Assembly: GCF_025371035.1 (NCBI RefSeq) | Contig: NZ_JANZXB010000002.1 | Coordinates: 390,284 to 454,283, forward strand | Direction of reading: 5' to 3' | DNA from: Sphingomonas sp. LC-1 | Lineage (GTDB): Bacteria; Pseudomonadota; Alphaproteobacteria; Sphingomonadales; Sphingomonadaceae | Length of the DNA stretch: 64,000 bases | In this document: piece after piece, positions 23,350 through 32,013 of the stretch | Layout of the letters: every line of letters starts with the position of its first letter | How positions within the stretch are numbered: the first letter of the stretch is position 1 | The notes under the pieces: model-generated | Told to the model about the DNA's origin: nothing | Seen by the model: the letters and a program-made list of their open reading frames with translations, nothing else | Database searches by the model: none | Position numbers and translations under genes: made by a program

Positions 23350-26295
23350 ATGAAAACAAATGCTCGCGTGCGCCTGCTGGCGTCCACGTTGCTGATGGGT
23401 GCAGGCTTCGTCGCCGCGCCCGGTCAGGCGCAGGTCATTGCGCAGGATCAGGCCGTCGAACAGACGAACAGCGACGGCACGCCCGTTACCGCCGAGTCCA
23501 GCCAGGGCGACATCGTCGTCACCGGCACTCTGATCCGCAACCCGAACCTCGTATCGTCCAGCCCGGTCGCCGTGGTTGGTCGCGAGGAACTGACCCTGCG
23601 TCAGACCAACACCGCCGAGGAAGTGCTGCGTCAGCTGCCCGGCGCGGTGCCCAGCATCGGCACCGCCGTGAACAACGGCAATGGCGGTGCGTCGTTCGTC
23701 AACCTGCGCAACCTGGGTTCGAACCGCAACCTCGTACTGATCGACGGCAAGCGTATCGCGACTGCGGGTCTGGGCGGTCAGACCGACCTCAACAACATCC
23801 CGCTCGCCCTGCTCGAGCGTATGGATGTGCTGACCGGCGGTGCGTCGACCTCCTACGGTGCGGACGCGGTGTCGGGTGTCGTCAACTTCGTGACCCGTTC
23901 GGACTTTTCGGGCGTCGATGCCTCGGCCAGCCAGCAGATTTCGCAGCGCGGCGACGGCAATTATTTCCGTGCTGACCTGACCATCGGTGCGAATTTCGAC
24001 GACGGTCGCGGCAACGCTGTCTTCAGCGTCGGCTATCAGGAAGCGGACCCCATCTATCAGGGCGATCGCCCCTATTCGTCGAGCACGATCAGCTCGACCA
24101 CCGGCCGCGCCGCCGGCGGTTCGCCGACTTCGGTTCCGACCTCGCTCGCCATCGCGGGTCAGTCGGGCCTGTTGCAGGTCAATCCCGGCAGCAACCTGCT
24201 GGTCACGCCGTATCAGGACTTCAATTTCAGCCCGTACAACATCTTCTTCACGCCGTTTAAGCGTTACAACATGTACGGCTCGGCGCATTACGACGTGTCG
24301 GATACCGTCACCGTCTATACGCGCGGCCTGTTCTCGAAGAACCGGGTGTCGACCATCATCGCACCGTCGGGCATCTTCGGCGAAGCGCTGACCATTCCGG
24401 GCAACAACCCGTATCTGCCCGCCGGCATTCGCGACCAGCTCTGCTCGGCCGCCGGGATCGCACTGGGCGCCACCTGCAACAGCAGCACCGCCATTCCGTT
24501 GCCGGAAGTGTATCGCCGCACCGTCGAGCTCGGGCCGCGCATCAGCGAGTATGAAACGACGCTGTTCGACTATACCGCCGGTGTCCGCCTGAACCTGACC
24601 AAGTCGATGAGCCTCGACGTGTACGGGTCCTATGGCGAAAGCCAGAACACCCAGACCCAGTCGGGTTACGTGCTGAAGTCACGCGTGCAGCAGGCGCTGA
24701 ACGCGACGAACACCACGACCTGCACCGTCACCACCAATGGCTGCGTGCCGTTGAACCTCTTCGGTCAGGCGGGCAGCATCTCGCCGGAACAGGCCGCGTT
24801 CCTGAACGGTCAGAGCACGATCACCACCAAGACCCAGCTGTCGCAGGTCCATGCGCTGCTGAACGGCGACTTCGGCTTCGCGTCGCCCGCAGCCTCCACC
24901 CCGATCAGCTTCGCGGCCGGTGCGGAATATCGCGATTACGGCGCTCAGCGCATTCCAGACGCTTATGCCCTGGTTCCCGGCGAACTGGGCGGTGCGGGCG
25001 GCCCGGTCCTGCCGGTCAATGGCGGCTTCAACGTCACCGAGTTCTTCGGTGAGGTCATCGCCCCGCTGGTCGAGGACAAGCCGTTCTTCCGCAGCCTGAC
25101 CGTCGAAGGCGGTATCCGCCAGTCGCGCTACAAGATCGACGCCACCGGTAACCCCAGCTTCAATGCCACCACCTGGAAGGCCGGCGGCAGCTGGGAACCG
25201 ATTGCCGACTTCAAGCTGCGCGGCAACTATCAGCGTGCGGTTCGTGCGCCCAACATCAGCGAACTGTTCGCGCCGGTCTCGACCTATCTGGTCAACCTGA
25301 CCGTCGATCCGTGCGCCGGTACGGCTCCGTCCAGCAACGCCAATCTGGCGGCGATCTGCTTGGCGCAGGGCGCTCCGGCGGCGGTGATCGGCTCGATCCA
25401 GAACCCGGCTTCGGGCCAGCCCAACGCGACCGGCGGCGGTAACCCGAACATTCGTCCGGAAGTTGCCGACACCTTCACCGTCGGCGCGATCCTGACCCCG
25501 CGTACGCTGGTCGAAGGGCTGACCATCAGCGTCGATTACTTCAACATCAAGATCAACCAGGCGATCACCGAAGCGACCCCGGCGGACATTCTGGCCGCTT
25601 GCTTCGGCAACATCACCGCCGCTTCGGCGACTTCGACGGCCTGCACCAGCATCCGTCGCAGCACCACCACGGGCCGCCTGAGCGGTTCGTCGGCGACGGT
25701 GGCGGGTCTGCCGCAGCCTTTGACCAACCTGGGCCGTATCGCGACCGACGGTATCGATCTGGGCGTCGACTATCGCCGGGACCTGGGCTTTGCGAAGTTG
25801 AACCTGAACTTCCAGGGCACCTGGACGAACAGCAACACCTTCCAGGCCTCGCCGAACTCGGTCGCGCGTGAATGCGTCGGCTATTACAGCGCCAACTGCC
25901 TGACCATCCAGCCGAAGTTCGCCTGGAACCAGCGCACCACGCTGACCTTTGGTGATGTCGACCTGTCGCTGCTGTGGCGTCATATCGATACGGTCCGTTA
26001 CGAGCCGGGCCTGACCCCGCTCTTCTCGGGCGTCATCACCGGCAACACGTCGATCGCGGGCCAGAACTGGAACTTCAACCGGATCAAGGCCTATAACTAT
26101 CTCGACCTGGGCACGCGTATCCGCGCGGCCGAGAATTTCGAATTCACGATCCTGGTGACCAACCTGCTGGACAAGCAGCCGCCGATCGTCGGTTCGAATG
26201 CCGGTTCGACCTCGTACAACAGCGGCAACACCTATCCGTCGACCTATGACGCGGTGGGTCGTGGCTTCCGCATCGGCGGCCGCATCCACTTCTAA
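23350..26295 (+). CDS. TonB-dependent receptor 1
   Basis: A 981-residue outer-membrane active transporter. Seen: a signal peptide (to about residue 28), a TonB-box-like GDIVVTGTLIRN near residue 55, a plug domain (SSPVAVVGREELTLRQTNTA; NNIPLALLERMDVLTGGAST; SYGADAVSGVVNFVTRSD), a long 22-strand-type barrel, and the terminal aromatic GFRIGGRIHF. The substrate is unknown; sphingomonad receptors of this class often serve plant-derived oligosaccharides or peptides. AAAAGGGG lies eight bases before the ATG, identical in spacing to receptor 2. A strong terminator follows, and downstream is a hydroxylase often found with such receptors. Confidence 0.95.
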   Translation: MKTNARVRLLASTLLMGAGFVAAPGQAQVIAQDQAVEQTNSDGTPVTAESSQGDIVVTGTLIRNPNLVSSSPVAVVGREELTLRQTNTAEEVLRQLPGAVPSIGTAVNNGNGGASFVNLRNLGSNRNLVLIDGKRIATAGLGGQTDLNNIPLALLERMDVLTGGASTSYGADAVSGVVNFVTRSDFSGVDASASQQISQRGDGNYFRADLTIGANFDDGRGNAVFSVGYQEADPIYQGDRPYSSSTISSTTGRAAGGSPTSVPTSLAIAGQSGLLQVNPGSNLLVTPYQDFNFSPYNIFFTPFKRYNMYGSAHYDVSDTVTVYTRGLFSKNRVSTIIAPSGIFGEALTIPGNNPYLPAGIRDQLCSAAGIALGATCNSSTAIPLPEVYRRTVELGPRISEYETTLFDYTAGVRLNLTKSMSLDVYGSYGESQNTQTQSGYVLKSRVQQALNATNTTTCTVTTNGCVPLNLFGQAGSISPEQAAFLNGQSTITTKTQLSQVHALLNGDFGFASPAASTPISFAAGAEYRDYGAQRIPDAYALVPGELGGAGGPVLPVNGGFNVTEFFGEVIAPLVEDKPFFRSLTVEGGIRQSRYKIDATGNPSFNATTWKAGGSWEPIADFKLRGNYQRAVRAPNISELFAPVSTYLVNLTVDPCAGTAPSSNANLAAICLAQGAPAAVIGSIQNPASGQPNATGGGNPNIRPEVADTFTVGAILTPRTLVEGLTISVDYFNIKINQAITEATPADILAACFGNITAASATSTACTSIRRSTTTGRLSGSSATVAGLPQPLTNLGRIATDGIDLGVDYRRDLGFAKLNLNFQGTWTNSNTFQASPNSVARECVGYYSANCLTIQPKFAWNQRTTLTFGDVDLSLLWRHIDTVRYEPGLTPLFSGVITGNTSIAGQNWNFNRIKAYNYLDLGTRIRAAENFEFTILVTNLLDKQPPIVGSNAGSTSYNSGNTYPSTYDAVGRGFRIGGRIHF

Positions 26296-26327
26296 GTCGG
26301 ATGTTGGCGACCGATGTCGCTTATGGG

Positions 26328-26358
26328 AAAGGGCGGTCCGCAAGGGCCGCCCTTTTTT
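26328..26358 (+). terminator. Rho-independent terminator of TonB receptor 1
   Basis: AAGGGCGGTCC and GGGCCGCCCTT pair with one G-T wobble around a GCAA loop, and run straight into TTTTTT about 30 bases after the receptor stop. Confidence 0.9.
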
Positions 26359-26372
26359 ATTGAGGTTGTTTG

Positions 26373-26597
26373 ATGATGCCGCAGCCTGGGGAGGTGGCCT
26401 TTGGGCTGCCGGTTTGCGAACCACCGCGACAACCGAGACGCATGCCGGTTTGGCTGCTCCTCGTCATGCTGACCATTCCGCTACTGGGTGTTTGGGCGTT
26501 TCTGGCACCAGGCTATTCGGTCGGCCTACGCCGTACCGCCTTTGTCTATACGGTGACGATGCTGGTTTTGGGATTGTTCGCCATGGCAGGCCGCTAG
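26373..26597 (+). CDS. Small two-segment membrane protein
   Basis: A 74-residue protein with an N-terminal Pro-rich stretch (GLPVCEPPRQPRRM) and two hydrophobic segments, PVWLLLVMLTIPLLGVWAFL and TAFVYTVTMLVLGLFAMAG, separated by a short basic turn (SVGLRRT). GAGG lies seven bases before the ATG. It sits between the receptor terminator and the hydroxylase gene, 110 bases from the latter. No family was recognised; the hydrophobic pattern and ribosome site are the only support. Confidence 0.6.
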   Translation: MMPQPGEVAFGLPVCEPPRQPRRMPVWLLLVMLTIPLLGVWAFLAPGYSVGLRRTAFVYTVTMLVLGLFAMAGR

Positions 26598-26707
26598 ATA
26601 CCGATTGTTCGAGCGCGTGGGGACGATCCGCCAGCGCGTTGGCGAAATTGCCGGTTCGGGCGGACGATGCTTGTAACCGCGCCGGTTCCGACCGCATAAC
26701 GCGTGAC

Positions 26708-28003
26708 ATGACCCAGCCGCTTTCCGCGCCCGCCATGTCGTTGCTTCAACAGGCTCAAGCCGCCCAGGCAGCGGGGAATGTGCTGGGTTCGCGCCGGTTG
26801 CTGGATCAGGCGCTGGCGCAGGACGCCGACCATCCCATTCTCTGCAACGCGATGGGTATGAGCCTGTTGGCGAGCGATCCCGCCAAGGCCTCTACGTGGT
26901 TCGAGCGCGCCATCGCGGGCGATGCCGATGCACCGCCGCTTTGGATGAACCTGGCCACCGCGCGGCGCGATCGGGGCGATGTGGCGGGTGAACGCGACGC
27001 CCTCATGCAAGTTCTTCACCGGGATCAGCGGCACGTCATGGCCAATGTGCGCATGGCCGAATGGCACGAACGGGCGGGCGAGGAATCGCAAGCCCAGTTC
27101 CGCTGGCATGGCGTGGCGACGGTGCTGCAATCGCTACCCGAGCGTTCGCCGGGGTTGGAGCAGTTGCTGGCCCATGCGCAGGCACGTGTCACGGCGCGGG
27201 CGCAGGCGCTGGGGGATCGGCTCGACGCGGTCCTGACGCCACAATGGGGCGATATTCCCACCGATCGACGCCGACGCTTCGATCGTTGCGTCGATGCGCT
27301 GCTGGGACGCCGCGCCATCTATCACAATGCGTGTCACGGCGTGCATTTTCCCTTCCTGCCCGCCGACGAATTCTTCGAACGCGATCGCTTCCCCTGGTTC
27401 GCCGATCTGGAGGCCGCCACGCCGGCGATCCGTGCCGAGCTTGAGGCGCTTCTCGAGCTCCCCGACAGCGGTTTTACGCCCTATGTCGCGATGGAGGCCG
27501 GAACGCCGGAGAATAAATGGACCGCGCTCGATCATTCGGAAGCGTGGAGCGCGCGCTATCTGTGGCGTTACGGCGTGCGTGACGAGGCGATGGCGGCGGC
27601 CTGTCCCCAGACCATGGCACTGCTCGATCGACTGCCGCTGGCGCATATTCCCGGCAAGGGGCCGACCGCCTTCTTCTCGGTGCTGAAACCCGGCACCCGC
27701 CTGCCCGCGCATACCGGGGTCAGCAACGTTCGTGCGATCGTCCATCTGCCGCTGATCGTACCCGATGGATGCGGCTTTCGAGTCGGTGGCGAGACGCGCT
27801 CCTGGGTCGAAGGGCAGGCTTTCGCCTTCGACGACACGATCGAGCATGAAGCGTGGAATGACAGTGCGGAACTGCGTGCGGTCCTGATTCTCGACGCCTG
27901 GAATCCGCATTTGACCGACGAAGAGCGGGCGATGCTGCAAAATCTGTTCGTCGCACTTGGAAAGATCGAGGGCGCGAAGGCGCTTGCCGCCTTGGCCGAA
28001 TAG
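26708..28003 (+). CDS. TPR-containing aspartyl/asparaginyl beta-hydroxylase
   Basis: A 431-residue protein. The N-terminal third is TPR-like (QAAGNVLGSRRLLDQALAQD; NAMGMSLLASDPAKASTWFE; WMNLATARRDRGDVAGERDA). The C-terminal half is an Asp/Asn beta-hydroxylase of the Fe(II)/2-oxoglutarate class, with the first iron His in RLPAHTGVSNVRAIVHLPL, the second in DDTIEHEAWN, and a downstream Arg (ELRAVLILDAW). Such genes recur beside TonB receptors in sphingomonads and caulobacters. The natural substrate is unknown. The ATG at 26708 gives the family-like N-terminus; the frame is open further upstream through the receptor tail. Confidence 0.9.
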   Translation: MTQPLSAPAMSLLQQAQAAQAAGNVLGSRRLLDQALAQDADHPILCNAMGMSLLASDPAKASTWFERAIAGDADAPPLWMNLATARRDRGDVAGERDALMQVLHRDQRHVMANVRMAEWHERAGEESQAQFRWHGVATVLQSLPERSPGLEQLLAHAQARVTARAQALGDRLDAVLTPQWGDIPTDRRRRFDRCVDALLGRRAIYHNACHGVHFPFLPADEFFERDRFPWFADLEAATPAIRAELEALLELPDSGFTPYVAMEAGTPENKWTALDHSEAWSARYLWRYGVRDEAMAAACPQTMALLDRLPLAHIPGKGPTAFFSVLKPGTRLPAHTGVSNVRAIVHLPLIVPDGCGFRVGGETRSWVEGQAFAFDDTIEHEAWNDSAELRAVLILDAWNPHLTDEERAMLQNLFVALGKIEGAKALAALAE

Positions 28004-28528
28004 GTCGCGCGCGCGGCTTTCCTGCAGATTCTGTCTGGCGGCCGTTGATGTAGCGGACGTCACCGCCCCGTCATACGAGCGGGCACACTTCACCGTGGCG
28101 CGACACGGATTGCCAGGTCGGACCGTATGCGCCGGCCGCCCGTTTTTGCAGTGAGCGTAATGTAAGTCCGTCTTCGGAGGCGAATTGCCTTCGGGGTGCG
28201 TCACGCTGTTGCCAGCGGCGATCCTCGACTGCCTCATTCGATTGCATAACATATGTCAGTAATGCTGCCATCGATTGCATGACATGTCCGCGTCATCATT
28301 CTGTCATCCTGACAGGCTCGTGACGACTATTTCAGATCGGTCAGCACTTGTGTCATTTATGCGACAGGCGCAGCCTTGTGACGATTTCCCCCTTTTTCCG
28401 GGCTTTACAGAAGCCATGCTTCGTCTCAATCAAGCAACATTCCGTTAGCGAACAAGATTTTTGTTTCACGCCGACGGAGCCCCTCCCGGCCAAAAGGTCG
28501 GAGGGAAGTGAGAAAAGGGGTAATGAAC
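28004..28528. other. Long intergenic leader of TonB receptor 2
   Basis: 525 bases without a supported gene. The last 260 bases carry many TGTCA/TGACA pentamers, including a CTGTCA-TCC-TGACAG palindrome and a GACATGTC palindrome. It probably holds the promoter and operator of receptor 2. Short frames through it match no family and have no ribosome sites. Confidence 0.5.
28301..28315. promoter_or_regulatory. CTGTCA-N3-TGACAG palindrome
   Basis: Perfect 6-bp arms with a three-base centre, about 215 bases before the start of TonB receptor 2, in a stretch rich in TGTCA/TGACA pentamers. Candidate operator; the cognate regulator is unknown. Confidence 0.4.
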
Positions 28529-31500
28529 ATGACCAATTCGTGGATCGGTCAGCGCAGGCTTGGCCTGCTTGCGACGGTCGCGCCGCTGTCCATGGCGCTC
28601 GTTTCGCCGGCTTGGGCGCAGAGCGTGCCCGACGCCAACCAGAATGCCGAGAACAACGCGCAGGTCGCGCAGGGTGCCGAACAGGCCAATGCCGGTTCGA
28701 CCGGCGATATCGTCGTCACCGGCTCGATCATCCGTGGTGCGGATGTCGGCCCGTCGCCCGTGTCGACCATCACCACCGAGAATCTGGACGCGCGCGGTAT
28801 CAACACCGTGCAGGCGGGTATCCAGGCGCTGGCGTCGAACAACGGCCCGGCCCTGACCAACTCGTTCACCGCCAATGGCGCGTTCGCGACGGGTGCGTCG
28901 TCGGTGTCGCTGCGCGGCCTGTCGACCAACTCGACCCTGGTCCTGTTCGACGGCCTGCGCGCCGCCTATTATCCGCTGTCGGACGACGGCACGCGCAACT
29001 TCGTCGACCTGAACACCATCCCCGACGACATTGTCGACCGTGTCGAAGTTCTGCGCGACGGCGCATCGTCGAGCTATGGCGCCGACGCGATCGCAGGCGT
29101 GGTGAACATCATCACCAAGCGTTCGGTGAAGGGCATCATGGGCCGCGCCGAAGCCGGTATCTCCGAGCGCGGCTATAATGCCAATCAGCGCCTGTCGCTG
29201 ACCGCCGGCACCGGCGACCTCGATGAGCAGGGCTACAACGCCTATATCAGCGGCTTCTACTATCGCTCCGAGGGCGTGAGGGCGCGTCAGCTCCCCGGAC
29301 CGTTCAACAGCAGCGACGAGCGCGGCATCTGCTCCAACCGCACCGGCTCCACGGTCTGCGGTCCGAACAACATCGCCAACGGGCTGGACCAGAATGGCCA
29401 GTATACCAACGGCTTCGCGATCAACACGCCGAACTTCTACGTTCGTCCGGCGGATGCGACCAACACCACCGCGCTCGGCCGCTATCAGCTGCTGAACCCG
29501 GCGGCGGGCTGTCTGACCGGCAATCCGTACAACCCGACGGCCGCCGAGCTGGCGCTGCCCGCCAACGCCACCGCCCCCGGCACCGTCTGCCAGGTCGACA
29601 CCCAGCGTCTGTACGGCAACATCACGCCGGACATCGAGCGTGTCGGCGGATCGGCGCGCTTCACCGCCAAGATCGGTGACACGTCGGAAGCCTATCTGCA
29701 GGTGAACTTCCAGCAGGCGACGACCGGCTATACCGGCGTGCCCAGCTATATCCGCGCCAATGCCCCGGCCGGTATCCTGTTCCCGCAATATTCGACGTCG
29801 CAGAACGCCACGCCCGCGATCGATCCCAATTCGGCGATCCTCGCGCTGCCGGTCTATGTCTGCCCGCGTTCGACCGTCGGCGCCTGCAATGCGACCAACG
29901 GCACGTTGAACCCGAACAATCCGTTCGCCGCCGCAGGCCAGGTTGCGCGTCTGGTCGGCACGCTGCCGAACAGCTTCGAATCGACCCGGACCCGCAGCCG
30001 CGTCTATCGCGCTGCCTTCGGGATCAACGGCACGATCTTCGACGATGTCGATTACCGCTTCGACGCGACGGCGATGCATACCGATCTGCGCCTGGAGCAG
30101 AACGGCTATGTCTACATCCAGCACCTGCTCGATGTGATCAAGGACGGCAGCTACAACTTCGTCAATCCGGGCCTGAACAGCCAGGCGACGATGGACTATC
30201 TGACGCCGACCAACATCACAAACGACAGCTCGGATCTGCTGCAGGCCCAGTTCACTTTGGGCAAGGCGATCATGACGCTGCCGGGCGGCGACCTGCGCCT
30301 GGCGGTCGGCGGCTCGATCTTCTACGAAGCGATCGACGCGCCCAGCGCCAATTCGGACGAGAACGGCCCGACCCAGCGTTACTTTCGCCTGAACGCCTTC
30401 GGCACCAAGGGCAACCGTACCGTTTCGTCGGCCTTCTACGAAGTCAACGCGCCGGTCGTCGATCAGCTGACGCTCAACGCCTCGGGTCGCTATGACCATT
30501 ATTCGAGCGGTCAGAGCGCCTTCTCGCCCAAGTTCGGCGCGATCTTCAAGCCGATCCGCCAGGTGTCGTTGCGCGGCACCTACTCGCGTGGTTTCCGTAT
30601 CCCCTCGTTCGGCGAGGCGAATGCGCTGCCCACCACGGGTTACGTGACCCAGCAGCTGAGCAGCATCCCGGCGGCGTTCCTGCGCCAGTACAGCATCAAT
30701 CCGGGTGCCAATCAGATCTGCTCGGCGGCGACCCCGCAATATTGCTCGTCCTATATCACCAGCTATTCGATCGGGCAGACCACGCTGGCGTCACAGAATC
30801 TCGAACCTGAAAAGTCGCGCAGCTTCACCGCCGGCATCAAGGTCGATCCGGTGCGCGGCCTGTCGCTGACCGTCGATTACTTCAACATCCGCAAGACCGG
30901 GGCGATCACCACCCCCGATCTGTCGCCCGCGATCGCCAACTATTATGCGGGCGGCGCGGCGCTGCCCGGGTTCGAGGTCATCCCGGATGCGGTCGACGTC
31001 AACAACCCGACCGCCACGCCGAAGATCGCCTTCGTCCGGTCGCAGCTGATCAATGCCCAGACGATCAAGTCGGAAGGCATCGATTTCGGTGTCAACGGCT
31101 TCTACGACTTCGGGTCGTTCCGTTGGACCACCAACCTGAACGCCAGCCTCATCCTGGAGCTGAGCACGACGGTGGACGGCGTTCGCCAGACCTATGTCGA
31201 CACGCTGGGCAACTTCAACCTGACGGCCGGTTCGGGCACGTTCGAATGGAAGGGCAACTGGGTCAACACGTTCGACTTCGGCAACTTCGCACTGTCGGGT
31301 ACGGTCAACTACACCTCGGGCTATGACCTGTCGGCCATGGACCAGGGCGACGCGTACAAGGATTGCGGTCAGGCCCCGGCCTATTTCGGTTGCCGTGTGA
31401 AGAGCTACATCACCGCGGATGCGAATGCGTCGTTCAAGGTCAACGACAAGTTCACTTTCTACGTGAACGTGCTGAACGTCTTCAACCGCCTGCCTCCGAT

Positions 31501-31600
31501 CGATCCGGTCACGTACGGCGCGTATCTGTACAACGCGGTGCAGGGCGGCGACGGCATCTTCGGCCGCCAGTTCCGCGCCGGCGCCAAGTTCAACTTCTAA
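28529..31600 (+). CDS. TonB-dependent receptor 2
   Basis: A 1023-residue outer-membrane receptor. Seen: a signal peptide ending near SPAWAQS, a TonB-box-like STGDIVVTGSIIRG, a plug domain (DVGPSPVSTITTENLDARGI; TSYGADAIAGVVNIITKRS-type region), barrel segments, and the terminal RQFRAGAKFNF. The ATG at 28529 lies eight bases after AAAAGGGG, matching receptor 1; ATG 28523 and GTG 28508 are alternatives. The ligand is unknown. It follows the hydroxylase gene after 525 bases and has its own terminator, so it is a separate transcription unit. Confidence 0.95.
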   Translation: MTNSWIGQRRLGLLATVAPLSMALVSPAWAQSVPDANQNAENNAQVAQGAEQANAGSTGDIVVTGSIIRGADVGPSPVSTITTENLDARGINTVQAGIQALASNNGPALTNSFTANGAFATGASSVSLRGLSTNSTLVLFDGLRAAYYPLSDDGTRNFVDLNTIPDDIVDRVEVLRDGASSSYGADAIAGVVNIITKRSVKGIMGRAEAGISERGYNANQRLSLTAGTGDLDEQGYNAYISGFYYRSEGVRARQLPGPFNSSDERGICSNRTGSTVCGPNNIANGLDQNGQYTNGFAINTPNFYVRPADATNTTALGRYQLLNPAAGCLTGNPYNPTAAELALPANATAPGTVCQVDTQRLYGNITPDIERVGGSARFTAKIGDTSEAYLQVNFQQATTGYTGVPSYIRANAPAGILFPQYSTSQNATPAIDPNSAILALPVYVCPRSTVGACNATNGTLNPNNPFAAAGQVARLVGTLPNSFESTRTRSRVYRAAFGINGTIFDDVDYRFDATAMHTDLRLEQNGYVYIQHLLDVIKDGSYNFVNPGLNSQATMDYLTPTNITNDSSDLLQAQFTLGKAIMTLPGGDLRLAVGGSIFYEAIDAPSANSDENGPTQRYFRLNAFGTKGNRTVSSAFYEVNAPVVDQLTLNASGRYDHYSSGQSAFSPKFGAIFKPIRQVSLRGTYSRGFRIPSFGEANALPTTGYVTQQLSSIPAAFLRQYSINPGANQICSAATPQYCSSYITSYSIGQTTLASQNLEPEKSRSFTAGIKVDPVRGLSLTVDYFNIRKTGAITTPDLSPAIANYYAGGAALPGFEVIPDAVDVNNPTATPKIAFVRSQLINAQTIKSEGIDFGVNGFYDFGSFRWTTNLNASLILELSTTVDGVRQTYVDTLGNFNLTAGSGTFEWKGNWVNTFDFGNFALSGTVNYTSGYDLSAMDQGDAYKDCGQAPAYFGCRVKSYITADANASFKVNDKFTFYVNVLNVFNRLPPIDPVTYGAYLYNAVQGGDGIFGRQFRAGAKFNF

Positions 31601-31633
31601 CCCCAGGTCCGCTTCGGCGGATCCCCCTTGCAA

Positions 31634-31668
31634 GGGGCGGTTCCTACGGGAGCCGCCCCCCGTTTTTT
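31634..31668 (+). terminator. Rho-independent terminator of TonB receptor 2
   Basis: GGGGCGGTTCC and GGAGCCGCCCC pair (one G-T wobble) around a TACG loop and are followed by a TTTTTT run. A second small hairpin (GGTCCGC-TTCG-GCGGATC) precedes it right after the stop codon. Confidence 0.9.
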
Positions 31669-32013
31669 GAGAACAGGCTTTCCCGAAGTTAAATGTGCCG
31701 CGTCACCATTATCGTGGCAGCTTGTGATGACGAGCCTGAGAATTCAAATATCTGCCGATGTACTGATATAATAGAGCAATACACTCCTGTTAAGGATGTA
31801 GGCAGCGACCTTTTTTGGCTGCCCAAGTTTAAAACAATCAATGCTGCGAGAGCGGCAAAGTGTGACTTTAATGCAATCGTTGTTATAAAAATCGGATAAT
31901 ATATCAATTAGTCTTTGAACTGTTCGTCATGCCCCTGACATAAGTTAGTGCGTGTCCCATCCGAGGAGGGGGCATCGTGGCGAGGCCAAAATGGCCTGCA
32001 AAGGGGGAATGAG
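31669..32013. other. AT-rich intergenic leader of TonB receptor 3
   Basis: About 345 bases, clearly richer in A and T than the surroundings, especially 31735-31930. Short frames exist on both strands, but none has a convincing ribosome site or family. It holds GGCAGC and GCTGCC arms around a T-run near 31801-31822. It probably contains the promoter of receptor 3 and may have been acquired separately. Confidence 0.5.

Noticed and set aside
28466-30739. A 757-codon minus-strand frame under TonB receptor 2
   Set aside because: It has repetitive Arg/Gly/Val/Asp composition and no family; the plus strand has a signal peptide, plug and barrel.
31689-31907. Two short frames (one per strand) in the AT-rich leader of receptor 3
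   Set aside because: Neither has a good ribosome site or family; overlap of both strands in a non-coding AT-rich stretch is expected by chance.
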